Shown here: in pieces, positions 25,833 to 35,034 of the stretch
How positions within the stretch are numbered: position 1 is the first letter of the stretch
How the letters are laid out: the number at the start of each line of letters is the position of its first letter
Assembly (NCBI RefSeq): GCF_014204795.1
Contig: NZ_JACHMB010000001.1
Coordinates: 10,552,501-10,616,500, forward strand
From: Nonomuraea jabiensis
Lineage (GTDB): Bacteria > Actinomycetota > Actinomycetes > Streptosporangiales > Streptosporangiaceae
DNA: 64,000 nt
Direction: 5' to 3'
Program-made: the position numbers and the translations under genes
The notes under the pieces: model-generated
The model's input: only the letters and a program-made list of their open reading frames with translations
The model's database searches: none
Told to the model about the DNA's origin: nothing

Positions 25833-27086
25833 TCAGGTCGTGGGCGTGGCGTCCGGGGAGAGGCCGGCGTCGTCGAGGTCCGCAGCCTGGGCCGGTGCTC
25901 GCCGCGCGCTGACCGCCATCACGGCGAGGCCGGCCAGGACGATGGCGGCGCCGGCGTACAGCGGGGCGGTGTAGCCGAGGCCGGCGCTGATGGCCAGGCC
26001 GCCGAGCCAGGCGCCCAGCGCGTTGCCGACGTTGGAGGCCGAGACGTTGGCGCTGGCGGCGAGCGGGACCCCGTTCGCGTAGTCGGTGACGCGGGTGATC
26101 ATGCCAGGCACCCCGGCGAACCCGAAGAAGCCCAGCAGGAAGACCAGGACCACCGACGCCACGGGACTGCCGGCCAGCAGGCCGAACGCGATGAGCGTGA
26201 CGGTGAGGCCGGCCAGGGAGACGATCAGCGTGCGGTCCCGGTCGCCGTCCGCGGCCCGCCCGCCAGCCAGGTTCCCGATCACCAGGCCGCTGCCGTACAC
26301 GACGAGCAGCCAGGCGACGTCGGCGCTGGAGAAGCCGGTGACCCGGGTGAAGGTGTAGGCGATGTAGCTGAACGCGCCGAACATCCCGCCGTAACCGAGT
26401 GCGGTGGCCGCCAGCGTCAGCCAGACCTGCGCGGAGCGGAACGCGCGGAGCTGGACGCGCAGCCCGTTCAGGCCGGATGCCGCCGAGGGATGCGTACGGT
26501 CCACCGCGCCGGCCCAGCCCGGCACCAGCGCCGCGATGGCGATCAGGGCGAGCACGCCGATCGCGGTGATCGCCCAGAACGTGGCGCGCCAGCCCCAGCG
26601 TTCGCCGACCAGGGCGCCGAACGGGACGCCCAGGACGTTCGCGAGGGTCAGCCCGGCGAACATCACCGCCACCGCCCGCGACGCCCGCTCCGGCGGAACC
26701 ATGCGCCGGGCGACGAGCGAGCCGATGCCGAAGAACGAGCCGTGGCACAGGGCGGCGACGACGCGTCCGAGCAGCATCACCGGATAGCCGGACGCGACGG
26801 CGGAGAGGAGGTTGCCGGCGACGAACAGCGCCACCAGCCCGACGAGGACGGACTTGCGGGACAGTCCGCTGGTGGCGGCGGTCACCACGATCGCGCCGAC
26901 CGCGACGCTCAGCGCGTACCCGGAGATCAGCCATCCCGCCGCGGCCTCGGACACGGCCAGGCTCCGGCTCACCTGCGGGAGCAGGCCCGCGATCACGAAC
27001 TCGGTCAGGCCGATCCCGAAACTGCCGAGGGTCAGCGCGACGAGCCCGGCGGGCATTCGCCGGCTGCCGTTTGCCTGATTTGTCAC
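25833..27086 (-). CDS. MFS transporter (AraJ/drug-efflux type)
   Basis: Twelve-helix proton-coupled exporter, 417 residues from the GTG at 27086 (VTNQANGSRR). The longer frame to 27197 adds a non-membrane stretch without a ribosome site and is not used. TM1 is LVALTLGSFGIGLTEFVIAG with the MFS motif FGIGLTEF; the loop 2-3 motif (SGLSRKS) and LLGRVVAALCHGSFFGIGS in TM4 are typical of sugar-efflux and multidrug permeases of this branch. It is convergent with the S4 gene. Substrate unknown; no regulator is adjacent. Confidence 0.88.
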   Translation of the reverse strand: MTNQANGSRRMPAGLVALTLGSFGIGLTEFVIAGLLPQVSRSLAVSEAAAGWLISGYALSVAVGAIVVTAATSGLSRKSVLVGLVALFVAGNLLSAVASGYPVMLLGRVVAALCHGSFFGIGSLVARRMVPPERASRAVAVMFAGLTLANVLGVPFGALVGERWGWRATFWAITAIGVLALIAIAALVPGWAGAVDRTHPSAASGLNGLRVQLRAFRSAQVWLTLAATALGYGGMFGAFSYIAYTFTRVTGFSSADVAWLLVVYGSGLVIGNLAGGRAADGDRDRTLIVSLAGLTVTLIAFGLLAGSPVASVVLVFLLGFFGFAGVPGMITRVTDYANGVPLAASANVSASNVGNALGAWLGGLAISAGLGYTAPLYAGAAIVLAGLAVMAVSARRAPAQAADLDDAGLSPDATPTT

Positions 27087-27339
27087 CCGAACATCATCCA
27101 CCGTGGCCCGAGCCGGTCTCCGGGCGGCGCCGAGCCCGGGCGTCAGGAGATGTTCCCGCACCGTTGATCCCCCCTTCAGGCTGCCCTTTCCGGACACGCC
27201 GCCGCAGGGTCCAGGATCGGTGCCGCGACGAGGAGCCGGCGCTCATCGGCCGGCCCACGGGTCATCCGGTCGCGCGCCACTCCCCGGAGCACCGGCGACA
27301 CCCGCGGCCGGTGGTGGCCGCGTCCTGAAGGAGTGATCC

Positions 27340-28530
27340 ATGCTTGGCAAGTCCCTGTCAGTGCCGGCCGCTGCCGCCGTCATGGCCGCGGCCACTTTTA
27401 CGGGCGCCGCCCCGGCCTCGGCCGCGGCCACGTTGACGGGCGCCGCCTGCGCTGACGCCCCCGTTCCGGCGCGCGTCACGACGACCGCCGTGTTCAACGA
27501 CCCCGCGGGCGGGGACCCGGCCGCCCTCGTGCGTACGCTCTGCGGCCTCGTCCGGCAGACTCCCGCCGGAGCCCGCATCCAGGTCGCCCACTTCGTCATG
27601 TCGGGCGCCGCGGGGACCGAGTTCGCCGACGAGCTGATCAGGGCGCACCAGCGGGACGTGGACGTGCAGGTCATCCTGGACGGGGACACGCGGGGCGCGG
27701 CCGTGGCCGCCAAGCTCTCCGCCGCGCTGGGCACCGACACGGCGGCCGGCTCCTGGACGCACGTCTGCAGCGGGCCGCTCTCGGGCGGCACCGCCGCGTG
27801 CATCGGCAACAAGGGGCAGCACAACAAGTTCTACCTGTTCTCCCGCACCGGCGACGCCTCCGACGTGGTGGTCCAGTCGTCGGCCAACCTGACCGACCTC
27901 AACTCCGCCACGTACTGGAACAACGCGGTCGTCCTCCCCGGGAACCGGCGCCTGTACGACGCCTACGCCGGCTACTTCGGCGACCTGGCCGCCGAGCGCA
28001 AGAACCTCGACTACTACCGCGTCGTCCAGACCGGCGGCCCCGGCGGGTCGGTGCGGGCCGCCTTCTTCCCCAAGGCGGACGGCGACCCCATCGTCGACGA
28101 GCTCGGCAAGGTGTCCTGCCGGGGCGGCACCACGATCCGGGTCGGCATGTCCGAGTGGGACACCTTCCGGATCGCCATCCCCGCCAAGCTCCGCGACCTG
28201 GCCGCCCGCGGCTGCACCGTCCGGATCGTGTACGGCATCATGAGCGACGAGGTCAAGCAGCTCCTGCTGGCCGAGCCGCGCGTCGAGCTGCGCACCCTCG
28301 GCGACGGCGGCGCGCTGCCCGGCCGCGTGCACTCCAAGTACCTGCTGATCGAGGGCTCGTACGGCGGCGACCGCGACGCCCACTGGGTGATCACGGGCAG
28401 CCACAACTACATCGAGACGTCGCTGCGCCGCAACGACGAGACGCTGCTGAGGCTCAACGACAAGTCGATCTACCGGCAGTACGTCGCCAACTTCGAGCGC
28501 ATGCGCGCCGTCGCGCCCCTGGCCGGTTGA
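27340..28530 (+). CDS. Secreted phospholipase D-like protein
   Basis: Exported protein of 396 residues with a signal peptide (about 1-30, ending PASA). Two HxK half-sites of the PLD superfamily are present: HNKFYLFSR (His161) and HSKYLLIEG (His331), the second followed by a GSHNY segment. The usual Asp four residues after the Lys is missing in the first (HxKxxxF), as in several divergent secreted members. A phosphodiesterase acting on lipid or nucleic acid outside the cell is the likely role. The ATG at 27340 has GAAGGAG six bases upstream. The 250 bp between this gene and the MFS gene holds nothing else that I can support. Confidence 0.82.
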   Translation: MLGKSLSVPAAAAVMAAATFTGAAPASAAATLTGAACADAPVPARVTTTAVFNDPAGGDPAALVRTLCGLVRQTPAGARIQVAHFVMSGAAGTEFADELIRAHQRDVDVQVILDGDTRGAAVAAKLSAALGTDTAAGSWTHVCSGPLSGGTAACIGNKGQHNKFYLFSRTGDASDVVVQSSANLTDLNSATYWNNAVVLPGNRRLYDAYAGYFGDLAAERKNLDYYRVVQTGGPGGSVRAAFFPKADGDPIVDELGKVSCRGGTTIRVGMSEWDTFRIAIPAKLRDLAARGCTVRIVYGIMSDEVKQLLLAEPRVELRTLGDGGALPGRVHSKYLLIEGSYGGDRDAHWVITGSHNYIETSLRRNDETLLRLNDKSIYRQYVANFERMRAVAPLAG

Positions 28531-28536
28531 TCCCGG

Positions 28537-28571
28537 GCGCCGGCCGGCGATCCTCGATCGCTAGCCGGCGC
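28537..28571. terminator. Possible bidirectional hairpin between convergent genes
   Basis: GCGCCGGC (28537-28544) pairs with GCCGGCGC (28564-28571) across a 19-base loop, placed between two convergent stop codons 31 bp apart; it overlaps the end of the kinase gene. Confidence 0.35.
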
Positions 28572-29472
28572 TGCTGTGGTCGGCCAGGACCTCGTCGATG
28601 ACCCGCCGCTGGACGGCGGCCTGCTCCTCGTCGGTGCCGATCTTCTCGGCCAGCACGATCAGCGCCTTCCACAGCGCCCAGCCCCGGGCCCGCGCCCACA
28701 TGGCGGGATCCTGGCCGACGGCCTCGCGGAAGGCCTCCCGGCTCTCGCCCGAGAACATCGTCCAGGCGATCACCAGATCGCAGGCGGGATCGCCGACACC
28801 CGAGGTCCCGAAGTCGATGACGGCGGCCAGCTTCCCGTCTCTGACCAGCAGGTTGCCGGCGGCGAGGTCGCCGTGGAACCACACCGGCGGCCCGGACCAG
28901 GTCGCCTCCAGGGCGGCGTCCCAGACGGCCGCGGCCAGGCCGGTGTCGAGCTGACCGTCCAGCGCGGCGAGGGCACGGCGGGTCTCCCCGTCGTAGTGCG
29001 CCGGCGGCGTACCCCGGTAGAAGCTGTGCGCACCGGCCTTGGGACCGCCCGCGGCGTCGACGCGCCGCAGCGCGAGCACGAACTCGGCCACCGAGACCGC
29101 GAACGCGCACAGGTCGTCGACGCGGTCGAGAGCGGCCGTCCGCCCCTCCAGCCACCTGCGGATCGACCAGCCGAACGGGTATCCCGCGCCGGGGACGCCC
29201 TTGGCCAGCGGCACGGGAATGTCCACCGGCAACGACGGCGCGAGGACCGGCAGCCATCGGTGTTCCTTGTCCACCGCCGGCGCGTAACCGGCGGCGGTGG
29301 GGAGGCGCACCGTCATCTCCTCGCCGAGGCGATAGGTGCGGTTGTCCCATCCGTCGACCTCGACCGGCGTCACGGGCAGATCGGCCCACTGCGGGAACTG
29401 CTCCTCGAGCAGACGCTTGACCAGCGAGGCATCGATCCCGGCACGTCCGTCGGGGGGCACACTGTCGACCAT
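28561..29472 (-). CDS. Aminoglycoside phosphotransferase family kinase
   Basis: Kinase-fold protein of 303 residues. The catalytic loop is WFHGDLAAGNLLV (near 199-209) and the metal-binding motif is VIDFGTSGVGDPACDL (near 217). These are complete, so the enzyme should be active. This subgroup (aminoglycoside phosphotransferase family enzymes of actinobacteria and proteobacteria) more often acts on small metabolites than on antibiotics. The ATG at 29472 is chosen because the preceding frame is low-complexity. The SnoaL-like gene lies 43 bp upstream on the same strand, so the two may be co-transcribed. Confidence 0.85.
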   Translation of the reverse strand: MVDSVPPDGRAGIDASLVKRLLEEQFPQWADLPVTPVEVDGWDNRTYRLGEEMTVRLPTAAGYAPAVDKEHRWLPVLAPSLPVDIPVPLAKGVPGAGYPFGWSIRRWLEGRTAALDRVDDLCAFAVSVAEFVLALRRVDAAGGPKAGAHSFYRGTPPAHYDGETRRALAALDGQLDTGLAAAVWDAALEATWSGPPVWFHGDLAAGNLLVRDGKLAAVIDFGTSGVGDPACDLVIAWTMFSGESREAFREAVGQDPAMWARARGWALWKALIVLAEKIGTDEEQAAVQRRVIDEVLADHSSAG

Positions 29473-29515
29473 CCGGAGAGTGTGGCGGCCACGCCCGCCT
29501 CCGGGCAACGGGTTT

Positions 29516-29959
29516 TCAGCCCGGGCTCTCGTCCTCCTCGAAGCAGAGCGAGCCGCCGATCTGGGCGCCGAGCTCCAGCTGGTCGTAGTAGATGCGGTGG
29601 CTGACGATGAGATCGTCCTCCACGGTCGAGACGCTGCACGCGCGTACGAGGATGGGGCGGCCGGTCGCCGGGGCCAGGCCCCCTCCGGGCATCAGGTAGG
29701 CGCCCTGGTGGGTGCCGCTCAGCGTGTACTCCGCCACCAGGGTGTCACCCAGGACCGTGAGCGACTGAACGGTGCACCTCGAGTCCGGGAACGCCTCGAT
29801 GAACGCGCCGTAGTAGGAGGCGATCTCGTCCCTGTCCTGGCCCACGCCGTCCGGCGCGACGAGGACCGCACCGCGGCTGAAGGTGTCCGCGAGGCCGCCC
29901 AGGTCGTGGCGGTTGAACGCTCTGCGGAGCCGGTCCAGCGGGCGTCGGGGATCAGACAT
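29516..29959 (-). CDS. SnoaL-like (NTF2-fold) protein
   Basis: Cone-shaped alpha+beta protein of 147 residues. It begins LDRLRRAFNRHDLGGLADTF, then RDEIASYYGAFIEAFPDS, the standard SnoaL/polyketide-cyclase-like pattern, and ends with IYYDQLELGAQIG. Proteins of this fold are isomerases, cyclases or ligand binders; no substrate can be named. TAAAAT lies exactly six bases before the ATG with no ribosome site, so the transcript is likely leaderless. It probably heads a two-gene unit with the kinase. Confidence 0.8.
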   Translation of the reverse strand: MSDPRRPLDRLRRAFNRHDLGGLADTFSRGAVLVAPDGVGQDRDEIASYYGAFIEAFPDSRCTVQSLTVLGDTLVAEYTLSGTHQGAYLMPGGGLAPATGRPILVRACSVSTVEDDLIVSHRIYYDQLELGAQIGGSLCFEEDESPG

Positions 29960-29965
29960 CGAGCC

Positions 29966-29971
29966 ATTTTA
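29966..29971 (-). promoter_or_regulatory. Leaderless-type -10 box of the SnoaL gene
   Basis: TAAAAT on the minus strand ends six bases before the ATG at 29959; the surrounding 60 bp are unusually AT-rich for this window. Confidence 0.5.
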
Positions 29972-30214
29972 ATACCCCAAAGGGCAATTATTGGGCCAAC
30001 CCCCAGTACAGAAGCCATACGCCGGCGACTGGAATCCGTCCTGAAATATCGGGCACAGTCTGTTTTCTGGAGACATATACGCCTGTCACAGGTCGCCGGG
30101 CTGTCCTGTCAGAGGGGGTGACCACCCTGGTGCCGGCGTCGCCCCGGCAACTACCATCTCGGCCAGTTCGAAAAGACGAGGAGTACCCTGCCCGGTGAAA
30201 GTCGAGACCGCCTG

Positions 30215-30706
30215 ATGCAGGCCCTCCTCCACGCGGTGGCGATCTCCGCCGGGTGCGCCCTGGCCCTGGCCCCGGCCCTGCTGCCCTCCGCGCGTCCCGC
30301 CAGGAGGTGGCCGCACGTCGTCATGGCGTTCGGCATGGCGGCCGGGCACCTGGGCGGCTGGTTCCTGTCCGGCGCGGTGCTCGCGCTGCTGACCGCCGGC
30401 TGGCTCTGCGGCTCCCCCTCCCGCCGCGCCGAGACCGGTCATCACATCCAGGACTTCGTGGTCATGTCCCTCCTCCTGGTGCTGACGGCGTTCGGCTCGC
30501 CCCCTGTCATCGGCGCCGCGTCCGGGCACCCGCACGGAGGCGGTTCGCCGGCCGTGGTGGCCCTGGTCATCGGGCTGGCCTGGACCTGCGCCCGGCTCGT
30601 CCGCGTCCTGCCCGAGCGGAGCGGGGACCGAAAGATGTTCGGCCAGGACGTGTGCTCGGCCGGAATGGCGGCCAGCATGGCCTTCATGGCCGCGCTGGCC
30701 CTCTGA
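30215..30706 (+). CDS. Small membrane protein (DUF5134-like)
   Basis: Protein of 163 residues with five hydrophobic segments (about 4-24, 33-65, 78-95, 108-126 and 146-162). The last helix carries GQDVCSAGMAASMAF, which resembles the methionine-rich closing helix of DUF5134 actinobacterial membrane proteins. A His-rich loop (GHPHGGG) lies before helix four, so a metal role is possible but speculative. Start at ATG 30215 without a clear ribosome site. The gene stands alone. Confidence 0.6.
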   Translation: MQALLHAVAISAGCALALAPALLPSARPARRWPHVVMAFGMAAGHLGGWFLSGAVLALLTAGWLCGSPSRRAETGHHIQDFVVMSLLLVLTAFGSPPVIGAASGHPHGGGSPAVVALVIGLAWTCARLVRVLPERSGDRKMFGQDVCSAGMAASMAFMAALAL

Positions 30707-30800
30707 CGGGCCGGAGCGTTGTCACACATCGGGCCGCTGCCTTGTCTGAGCTGGTACACGGCCGGATCGAGCCGGCCACCGTCCCGTGAAGGGAAGCCTG

Positions 30801-31241
30801 ATGAGCATCGATCACGCTCACGCCCACCACCTCGACAACCCCGACAAGAGCGGGCCGCCGCCGAAGATCGACGTAGTCGCCACCGTGCCGGGGGCGCCGC
30901 CCGCGCCGGAGGGCGCCGAGGCGATGACGATCCTGGTCACATTGCCGCCGAACAGCCCGGGCGCGCCGCCGCACCGCCACTCCGGCCCCGCGTACGGGTA
31001 CGTGGTCAAGGGGGCCGTCAACTTCGAGCTCGAAGGCGAGCCCGTGCGGGTCGTCCGGGCCGGCGAGGCGTTCTGGGAGCCCGGTGGGGACGTGATCCAC
31101 TACCAGGACGGCAACCACCTGGCCGACGAGGAGTCGGCGTTCGTGGTGACGATGTTCTGCGCGCCTGGGCAGCCGATGCTGATCCCGGTCAGCCCGCAGG
31201 AGCTGGAGGCCCGGCGCGACCGCCGCGCGCCCCGTTCATGA
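30801..31241 (+). CDS. Cupin-domain protein
   Basis: Single-domain cupin of 146 residues from ATG 30801, with AAGGGAAG just upstream. The metal motif is seen in two parts: PPHRHSGPAYGYVVKGAVNFE (first motif, two His and a later Glu position) and EPGGDVIHY (second motif, with His). The N-terminus is His-rich (DHAHAHHLD). Small cupins of this type bind a metal and act as isomerases, oxygenases or stress proteins. The gene is flanked by a membrane protein and a methyltransferase with its own promoter. Confidence 0.82.
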   Translation: MSIDHAHAHHLDNPDKSGPPPKIDVVATVPGAPPAPEGAEAMTILVTLPPNSPGAPPHRHSGPAYGYVVKGAVNFELEGEPVRVVRAGEAFWEPGGDVIHYQDGNHLADEESAFVVTMFCAPGQPMLIPVSPQELEARRDRRAPRS

Positions 31242-31294
31242 CCGCGCGCTGAAGGCGAAGAAAACAAAGACGTGCGCTTGGGCCGGTTTTCACC

Positions 31295-31329
31295 GTTTAT
31301 ATAACCGTGATTGTCACTGTCTATATAGA
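31295..31329 (+). promoter_or_regulatory. AT-rich promoter with two small palindromes
   Basis: TTATATAA (31297-31304) and TCTATATAGA (31320-31329) are perfect palindromes with centres 24 bp apart, in a stretch far richer in A+T than its surroundings. TTGGGC (31278-31283) and TATAAC (31300-31305) are 16 bp apart and could be -35 and -10 boxes, leaving the second palindrome near the transcription start. Confidence 0.45.
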
Positions 31330-31357
31330 TTGCGGTCGCAAAACAACGGGGGAAACC

Positions 31358-32422
31358 ATGGAGAAGACGCTTGACCAGGATCGGGTGAAGGAGTTCCTGG
31401 AACGCGTGATGGTCGACAGCGGTGCCGCCCTCGCGGGCCTCTGCACGTCGATCGGCGCCCGGCTCGGCCTCTACGAGGCGATGGCCGGGGCCGGGCCGCT
31501 GACCTCCGGGCAGCTCGCCGCCCGTACCGGGCTCGACGAGCGGTACGTACGGGAGTGGCTGGCCTCCCAGGTGGCCGGCCAGTACGTGCACTACGAGCCC
31601 GGCACGGACACCTACGTGTTCCCCGACGAGCACGCCGCCGTGCTCGCGGACCCGGACTCTCCGGCGTACTCGGCCGGGGCGTTCGCCATGCTCCAGCCGC
31701 TCTACGCCACCGAGGACGCGCTGGTGGACGCCTACAGGACCGGCGGCGGCGTGGGCTGGGAGGAGCACGGGCCCGCCTTGTACGAGGGGGTGGCCAGGTT
31801 CTTCCTCCCCGGCTACGCCGCGTTCCTGGTGCAGGAGTGGCTGCCGGCCATGGACGGCGTCGTGGAGGGGCTGGAGCGGGGCATGTCCGTCGCCGACGTC
31901 GGCTGCGGCTTCGGCCACAGCACGCTGCTCATGGCGCGCGCGTACCCCGACTCCCGCTTCCACGGCTTCGACTTCCACGGCCCGTCCGTCGAGAGCGCGC
32001 GGCGGGCGGCGCAGGAGCAGGGGCTGGCCGATCGGGCGACCTTCGAGGTCGCGGGCGCGGGCGACTTCCCCGGCGGCGACTACGGCCTGATCACCTTCTT
32101 CGACTGCCTGCACGACCTCGGTGACCCCGGCGCCGCGTTCCGGCGGGCCGCGCGGACGTTGGCCGCCGACGGCGCCTGCCTGGTCGTCGAGCCGAACGCC
32201 GCCGCCGCGCCCCAGGACAACATCAATCCGCTCGGCCGGGCCTTCACCGCGACGTCCGCGACGTTGTGCCTGCCCGGGGCGCTGGCCCAGAAGGGGCCGT
32301 ACGCGCTGGGGAACCACGCCGGCGAGGACGCCCTGCGGCGCATCGCGTACGAGGCCGGCCTGCGCACCTGGAAGCTGGCCGCGGAGGGCCCCGCCAACCG
32401 AGTCTACGACGTCCGCCGCTGA
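31358..32422 (+). CDS. SAM-dependent methyltransferase with N-terminal winged helix
   Basis: Protein of 354 residues. The N-terminal 90 residues form a winged-helix dimerisation domain (LYEAMAGAGPLTSGQLAARTG, YVREWLASQVAG). The Rossmann-fold methyltransferase follows, with motif I VADVGCGFGHSTLLMA (near 178), FHGFDFHG, and FFDCLHDLGDP as motif IV. This architecture matches the large actinobacterial family often labelled methyltransferase or transcriptional regulator. The ATG at 31358 follows GGGGG/GGAAA. It is monocistronic with a distinctive AT-rich promoter. Substrate unknown. Confidence 0.85.
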   Translation: MEKTLDQDRVKEFLERVMVDSGAALAGLCTSIGARLGLYEAMAGAGPLTSGQLAARTGLDERYVREWLASQVAGQYVHYEPGTDTYVFPDEHAAVLADPDSPAYSAGAFAMLQPLYATEDALVDAYRTGGGVGWEEHGPALYEGVARFFLPGYAAFLVQEWLPAMDGVVEGLERGMSVADVGCGFGHSTLLMARAYPDSRFHGFDFHGPSVESARRAAQEQGLADRATFEVAGAGDFPGGDYGLITFFDCLHDLGDPGAAFRRAARTLAADGACLVVEPNAAAAPQDNINPLGRAFTATSATLCLPGALAQKGPYALGNHAGEDALRRIAYEAGLRTWKLAAEGPANRVYDVRR

Positions 32423-32537
32423 TCCCCGGCCGCTGATCCCCCCGGCCGCGTCAGCCGGCGAGCGGCACCTGTGACGATGACGTCACCCCGCGCCGGGCAG
32501 CCTCCAAGAATGACGCGTCAGGAACCGGTCGAGGCAC

Positions 32538-33177
32538 CTACCGGATCTCGTAGATGGCGGTGGTCCCGCTCACCTCGTTGCCCACGATCAGCAGCGGCCG
32601 GCGGGTCGGGCTGTCCCCCGCGGACACGAAGAAGACACCCTCGGGGCCGACGTCGCCGGCGGTCCCGTCCTCGACGGATCCGGCGAAGTCGCGGGTGCTG
32701 AGATAGTCGACGAGGGCCGGGCGCCGCGGTTCGGTCACGTCGTAGGCGACCACCCCGCCGACCCGCTCAAGCCCGACGAACGCGTACGTCCTCCCCCGCA
32801 CCTGACCCACCGCGACGCCCTCGGGCTCCGGGCCCTTGTTGTCGCTGCGGCTGTCGAAGGAGTCGTTCTCCTCGTTGTCGGAGTTGAACTCCTCGGGCAG
32901 CTCCCGGGCGATCAACTGCTCGAGCTCGTCACCCGAGTCCCAGACCAGCGCGCCCGTGGCGGAGCGTACGGAGATCGAGCGAGCGCCGAAGGCGTACAGC
33001 TCCCGGTAGGCGCCCGAGGCGTCCTTCGGCGAGTCCGCGGCCACGGTCAGGCGGCCGAGCTCCGCGTCCTTCTTCAGCTCGGTGGCGTTCGGGAACGCCG
33101 CCGCCGACAGGGTCAGGTCCTTCACGCGCACCTCGTCCGTATGACAGTCCCAGTCACGGCCGTCGCCCTCATTGGCG
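32538..33177 (-). pseudogene. Choice-of-anchor I family protein, N-terminally deleted
   Basis: The last 210 residues or so of a secreted choice-of-anchor I (phosphatase/esterase-like) protein. It begins in mid-domain at ANEGDGRDWD, continues EVRVKDLTL, GVAVGQVRGRTYAFVGLERV and ends LLIVGNEVSGTTAIYEI, the standard end of this family. The normal first several hundred residues and the signal peptide are absent. Upstream the frame runs only into antisense of a truncated histidine kinase gene, which meets it at about 33175. So both genes lost their 5' ends at one junction. Confidence 0.72.
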
Positions 33178-33468
33178 GCGCTGGCCGAGGAGCGCATCCG
33201 CGTCGCCCGTGAGCTGCACGGCATCGTCGCGCACAGCCTGAACGCCATGGTGATCCAGTCGGCGGGGGCGGGCGCCGCCCTGCTGGACGACGACAGCGCC
33301 GAGGCGAGGGCGGCCGTCGAGGTGATCGGGCACGGGCGCGAGGCGAGCGCGCCCGGGCACGGCCTGATCGGCATGCGGGAGCGCGCCGAGACGTTCGGCG
33401 GAACGGCGCGGGGAGAGCCGCTGCCCGACGGCGGCTTCAGGGTCGAGGCGACCCTGCGGTGGGTGTGA
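33172..33468 (+). pseudogene. Histidine kinase remnant (5' deletion plus internal deletion)
   Basis: A 98-codon frame reads EERIRVARELHGIVAHSLN, the phospho-acceptor box of a NarL-type histidine kinase, then VIQSAGAGAALLDDDSAEAR. It jumps near 33335 to HGLIGMRERAETFGG, the last ATP-binding motif, and ends VEATLRWV. The sensor part, and the N and G1 boxes, are gone. The residue after the phospho-His is Gly where Asp is usual. It cannot be a working kinase. It shares its left breakpoint with the choice-of-anchor I remnant. Confidence 0.7.
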
Positions 33469-33570
33469 GACCGTCCGCTCCGCCTCGACAGGACCGCGTC
33501 CGCGCCGAGGCGCGGCCCCGTCCCATGTCGGGCGGCAGCGGCTCCGACCCGGCGTTCGGCCTGCTCAAGG

Positions 33571-35034
33571 TCACCCGGCGGGAGCCGCTCTGCCGGGATC
33601 GTCGGCTCCAACGGGCTCGGACCGGCTCACCTCGGACCGGCTCACCTCGGAGCCGGGCTCCGCGCCCGAGCCGAGCCGCTCGCTCAGCCGCCGATACGGG
33701 CGGCTGCGTAGTGCCAGGGCCGTGGCGATCAGGCCGATGACGCCGGTCAGCATGAAGACGAGAGCCAGGCCGCGGTCGGCGCCGGTGCCGAACCAGTCGC
33801 CGATCGTCCGGGCACCCGCACCGTCGGTCATGAACGGGATGAAGACGAACTGGGCGATCGGTGCGATCAGGAACGCGGTCAGCGGGGAGGCGGCCTGCTC
33901 GACGCTCTGCGCGAAGCCGAAGACCCGGCCCTGCCGCTCGTAGGGCACCACCTTCTGCAGGATCGTCTGCTCGGCGGCCTCCGCGTACGGCACGAGCAGC
34001 ATGTACGCGTACATGCCGACAGCGAGCAGGACGATCGAGGATCGTACCGGGAACAGCAGCGTCACCGTCCACAGCACGAGGTTGACCAGGAGCAGCACGC
34101 GGACGGGGTTGCGGCTCAGGCCGGTCCGGGCGACGAGCAGCCCGCCGAAGATGAAGCCGGTGCTCAGCACCCCCCAGAGCAGCCCCCACACCTGCACCGA
34201 CACCAGGGACAGTCCGTAAGCGTCCATCAGCGCCATGAAGATGCCGCCGAGGAGGTTGTTGAACGCGGAGAAGGCGATCAGGGCCATCAGCCCCGGCACT
34301 TCCCGGACCACCCGGATCGTCCCTCTCAGGTCCACGGCGGTCTCCCGGGCGGCGGCCGGCTCGCCGGGCACCGGCGCCTGCGCCGAAGGGTCCGCCCGCA
34401 CCGGCACGGGCACGCCGGGCGCCGCCGCCCGCTCCGGCATCCGGACGGCGGCCAGGTGCAGCACGCCTGCGGCAAGCGCCACCAGCGCCAGGATCAGCAC
34501 CCAGAACATGCCGCCGAACGCCACGAGCAGGCCACTGAACACCGACGTCACCAGGAAGCTCACGCCCGACGTGCTGCCGACGAGCCCGTTGGCCCGATCC
34601 CTGCTGTCTTCTTCGATCAGCGCCGTCACCAGCGTCGGCAGCGCGATCGTCCGTATGTTGCCCACGATGACGCCGAACATCAGCAGCACGATCATCGCCC
34701 ACAGGGCAACGCTCGCCGGATCGGTGAACGACTCCTCCGGGACAGCCTGGTAAACCGCCAACGCCGCGGCGTAGAGCACGAGCGACACCAACGCCGACAA
34801 TTGCATCATTGTCTTCTTCGCGTGCCGGTCAACCAGGCTGCCGAACCAGATACCGGTGAGCGCCGTCATCACCAGGAAGATCCCGGAGATCACGCCGGTG
34901 GCGAAGACCGAGCGTGTTTGCAGGTAGACGTAAAAGGTGATCGCGAACCAGACGGTGTTGTTGATGACCGACACCACCAGGGTGTTGGCCAGCAGCTGGT
35001 AGAACGTCCTCCGGTCCCCTCGAATGACGCTCAT
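33571..35034 (-). CDS. MFS transporter
   Basis: Twelve-helix transporter of 487 residues with a long central loop (PERAAAPGVPVPVRADPSAQ) and a hydrophilic C-terminal tail. The loop 2-3 MFS motif is SLVDRHAKK; ANGLVGSTSGVSFLVTS in TM5 is typical of MFS_3-type macrolide/enterobactin exporters. The C-terminal tail has two in-frame copies of a 15-bp unit (33616-33645), giving VSRSE twice. The ATG at 35034 has no clear ribosome site. No regulator is adjacent; substrate unknown. Confidence 0.87.
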   Translation of the reverse strand: MSVIRGDRRTFYQLLANTLVVSVINNTVWFAITFYVYLQTRSVFATGVISGIFLVMTALTGIWFGSLVDRHAKKTMMQLSALVSLVLYAAALAVYQAVPEESFTDPASVALWAMIVLLMFGVIVGNIRTIALPTLVTALIEEDSRDRANGLVGSTSGVSFLVTSVFSGLLVAFGGMFWVLILALVALAAGVLHLAAVRMPERAAAPGVPVPVRADPSAQAPVPGEPAAARETAVDLRGTIRVVREVPGLMALIAFSAFNNLLGGIFMALMDAYGLSLVSVQVWGLLWGVLSTGFIFGGLLVARTGLSRNPVRVLLLVNLVLWTVTLLFPVRSSIVLLAVGMYAYMLLVPYAEAAEQTILQKVVPYERQGRVFGFAQSVEQAASPLTAFLIAPIAQFVFIPFMTDGAGARTIGDWFGTGADRGLALVFMLTGVIGLIATALALRSRPYRRLSERLGSGAEPGSEVSRSEVSRSEPVGADDPGRAAPAG

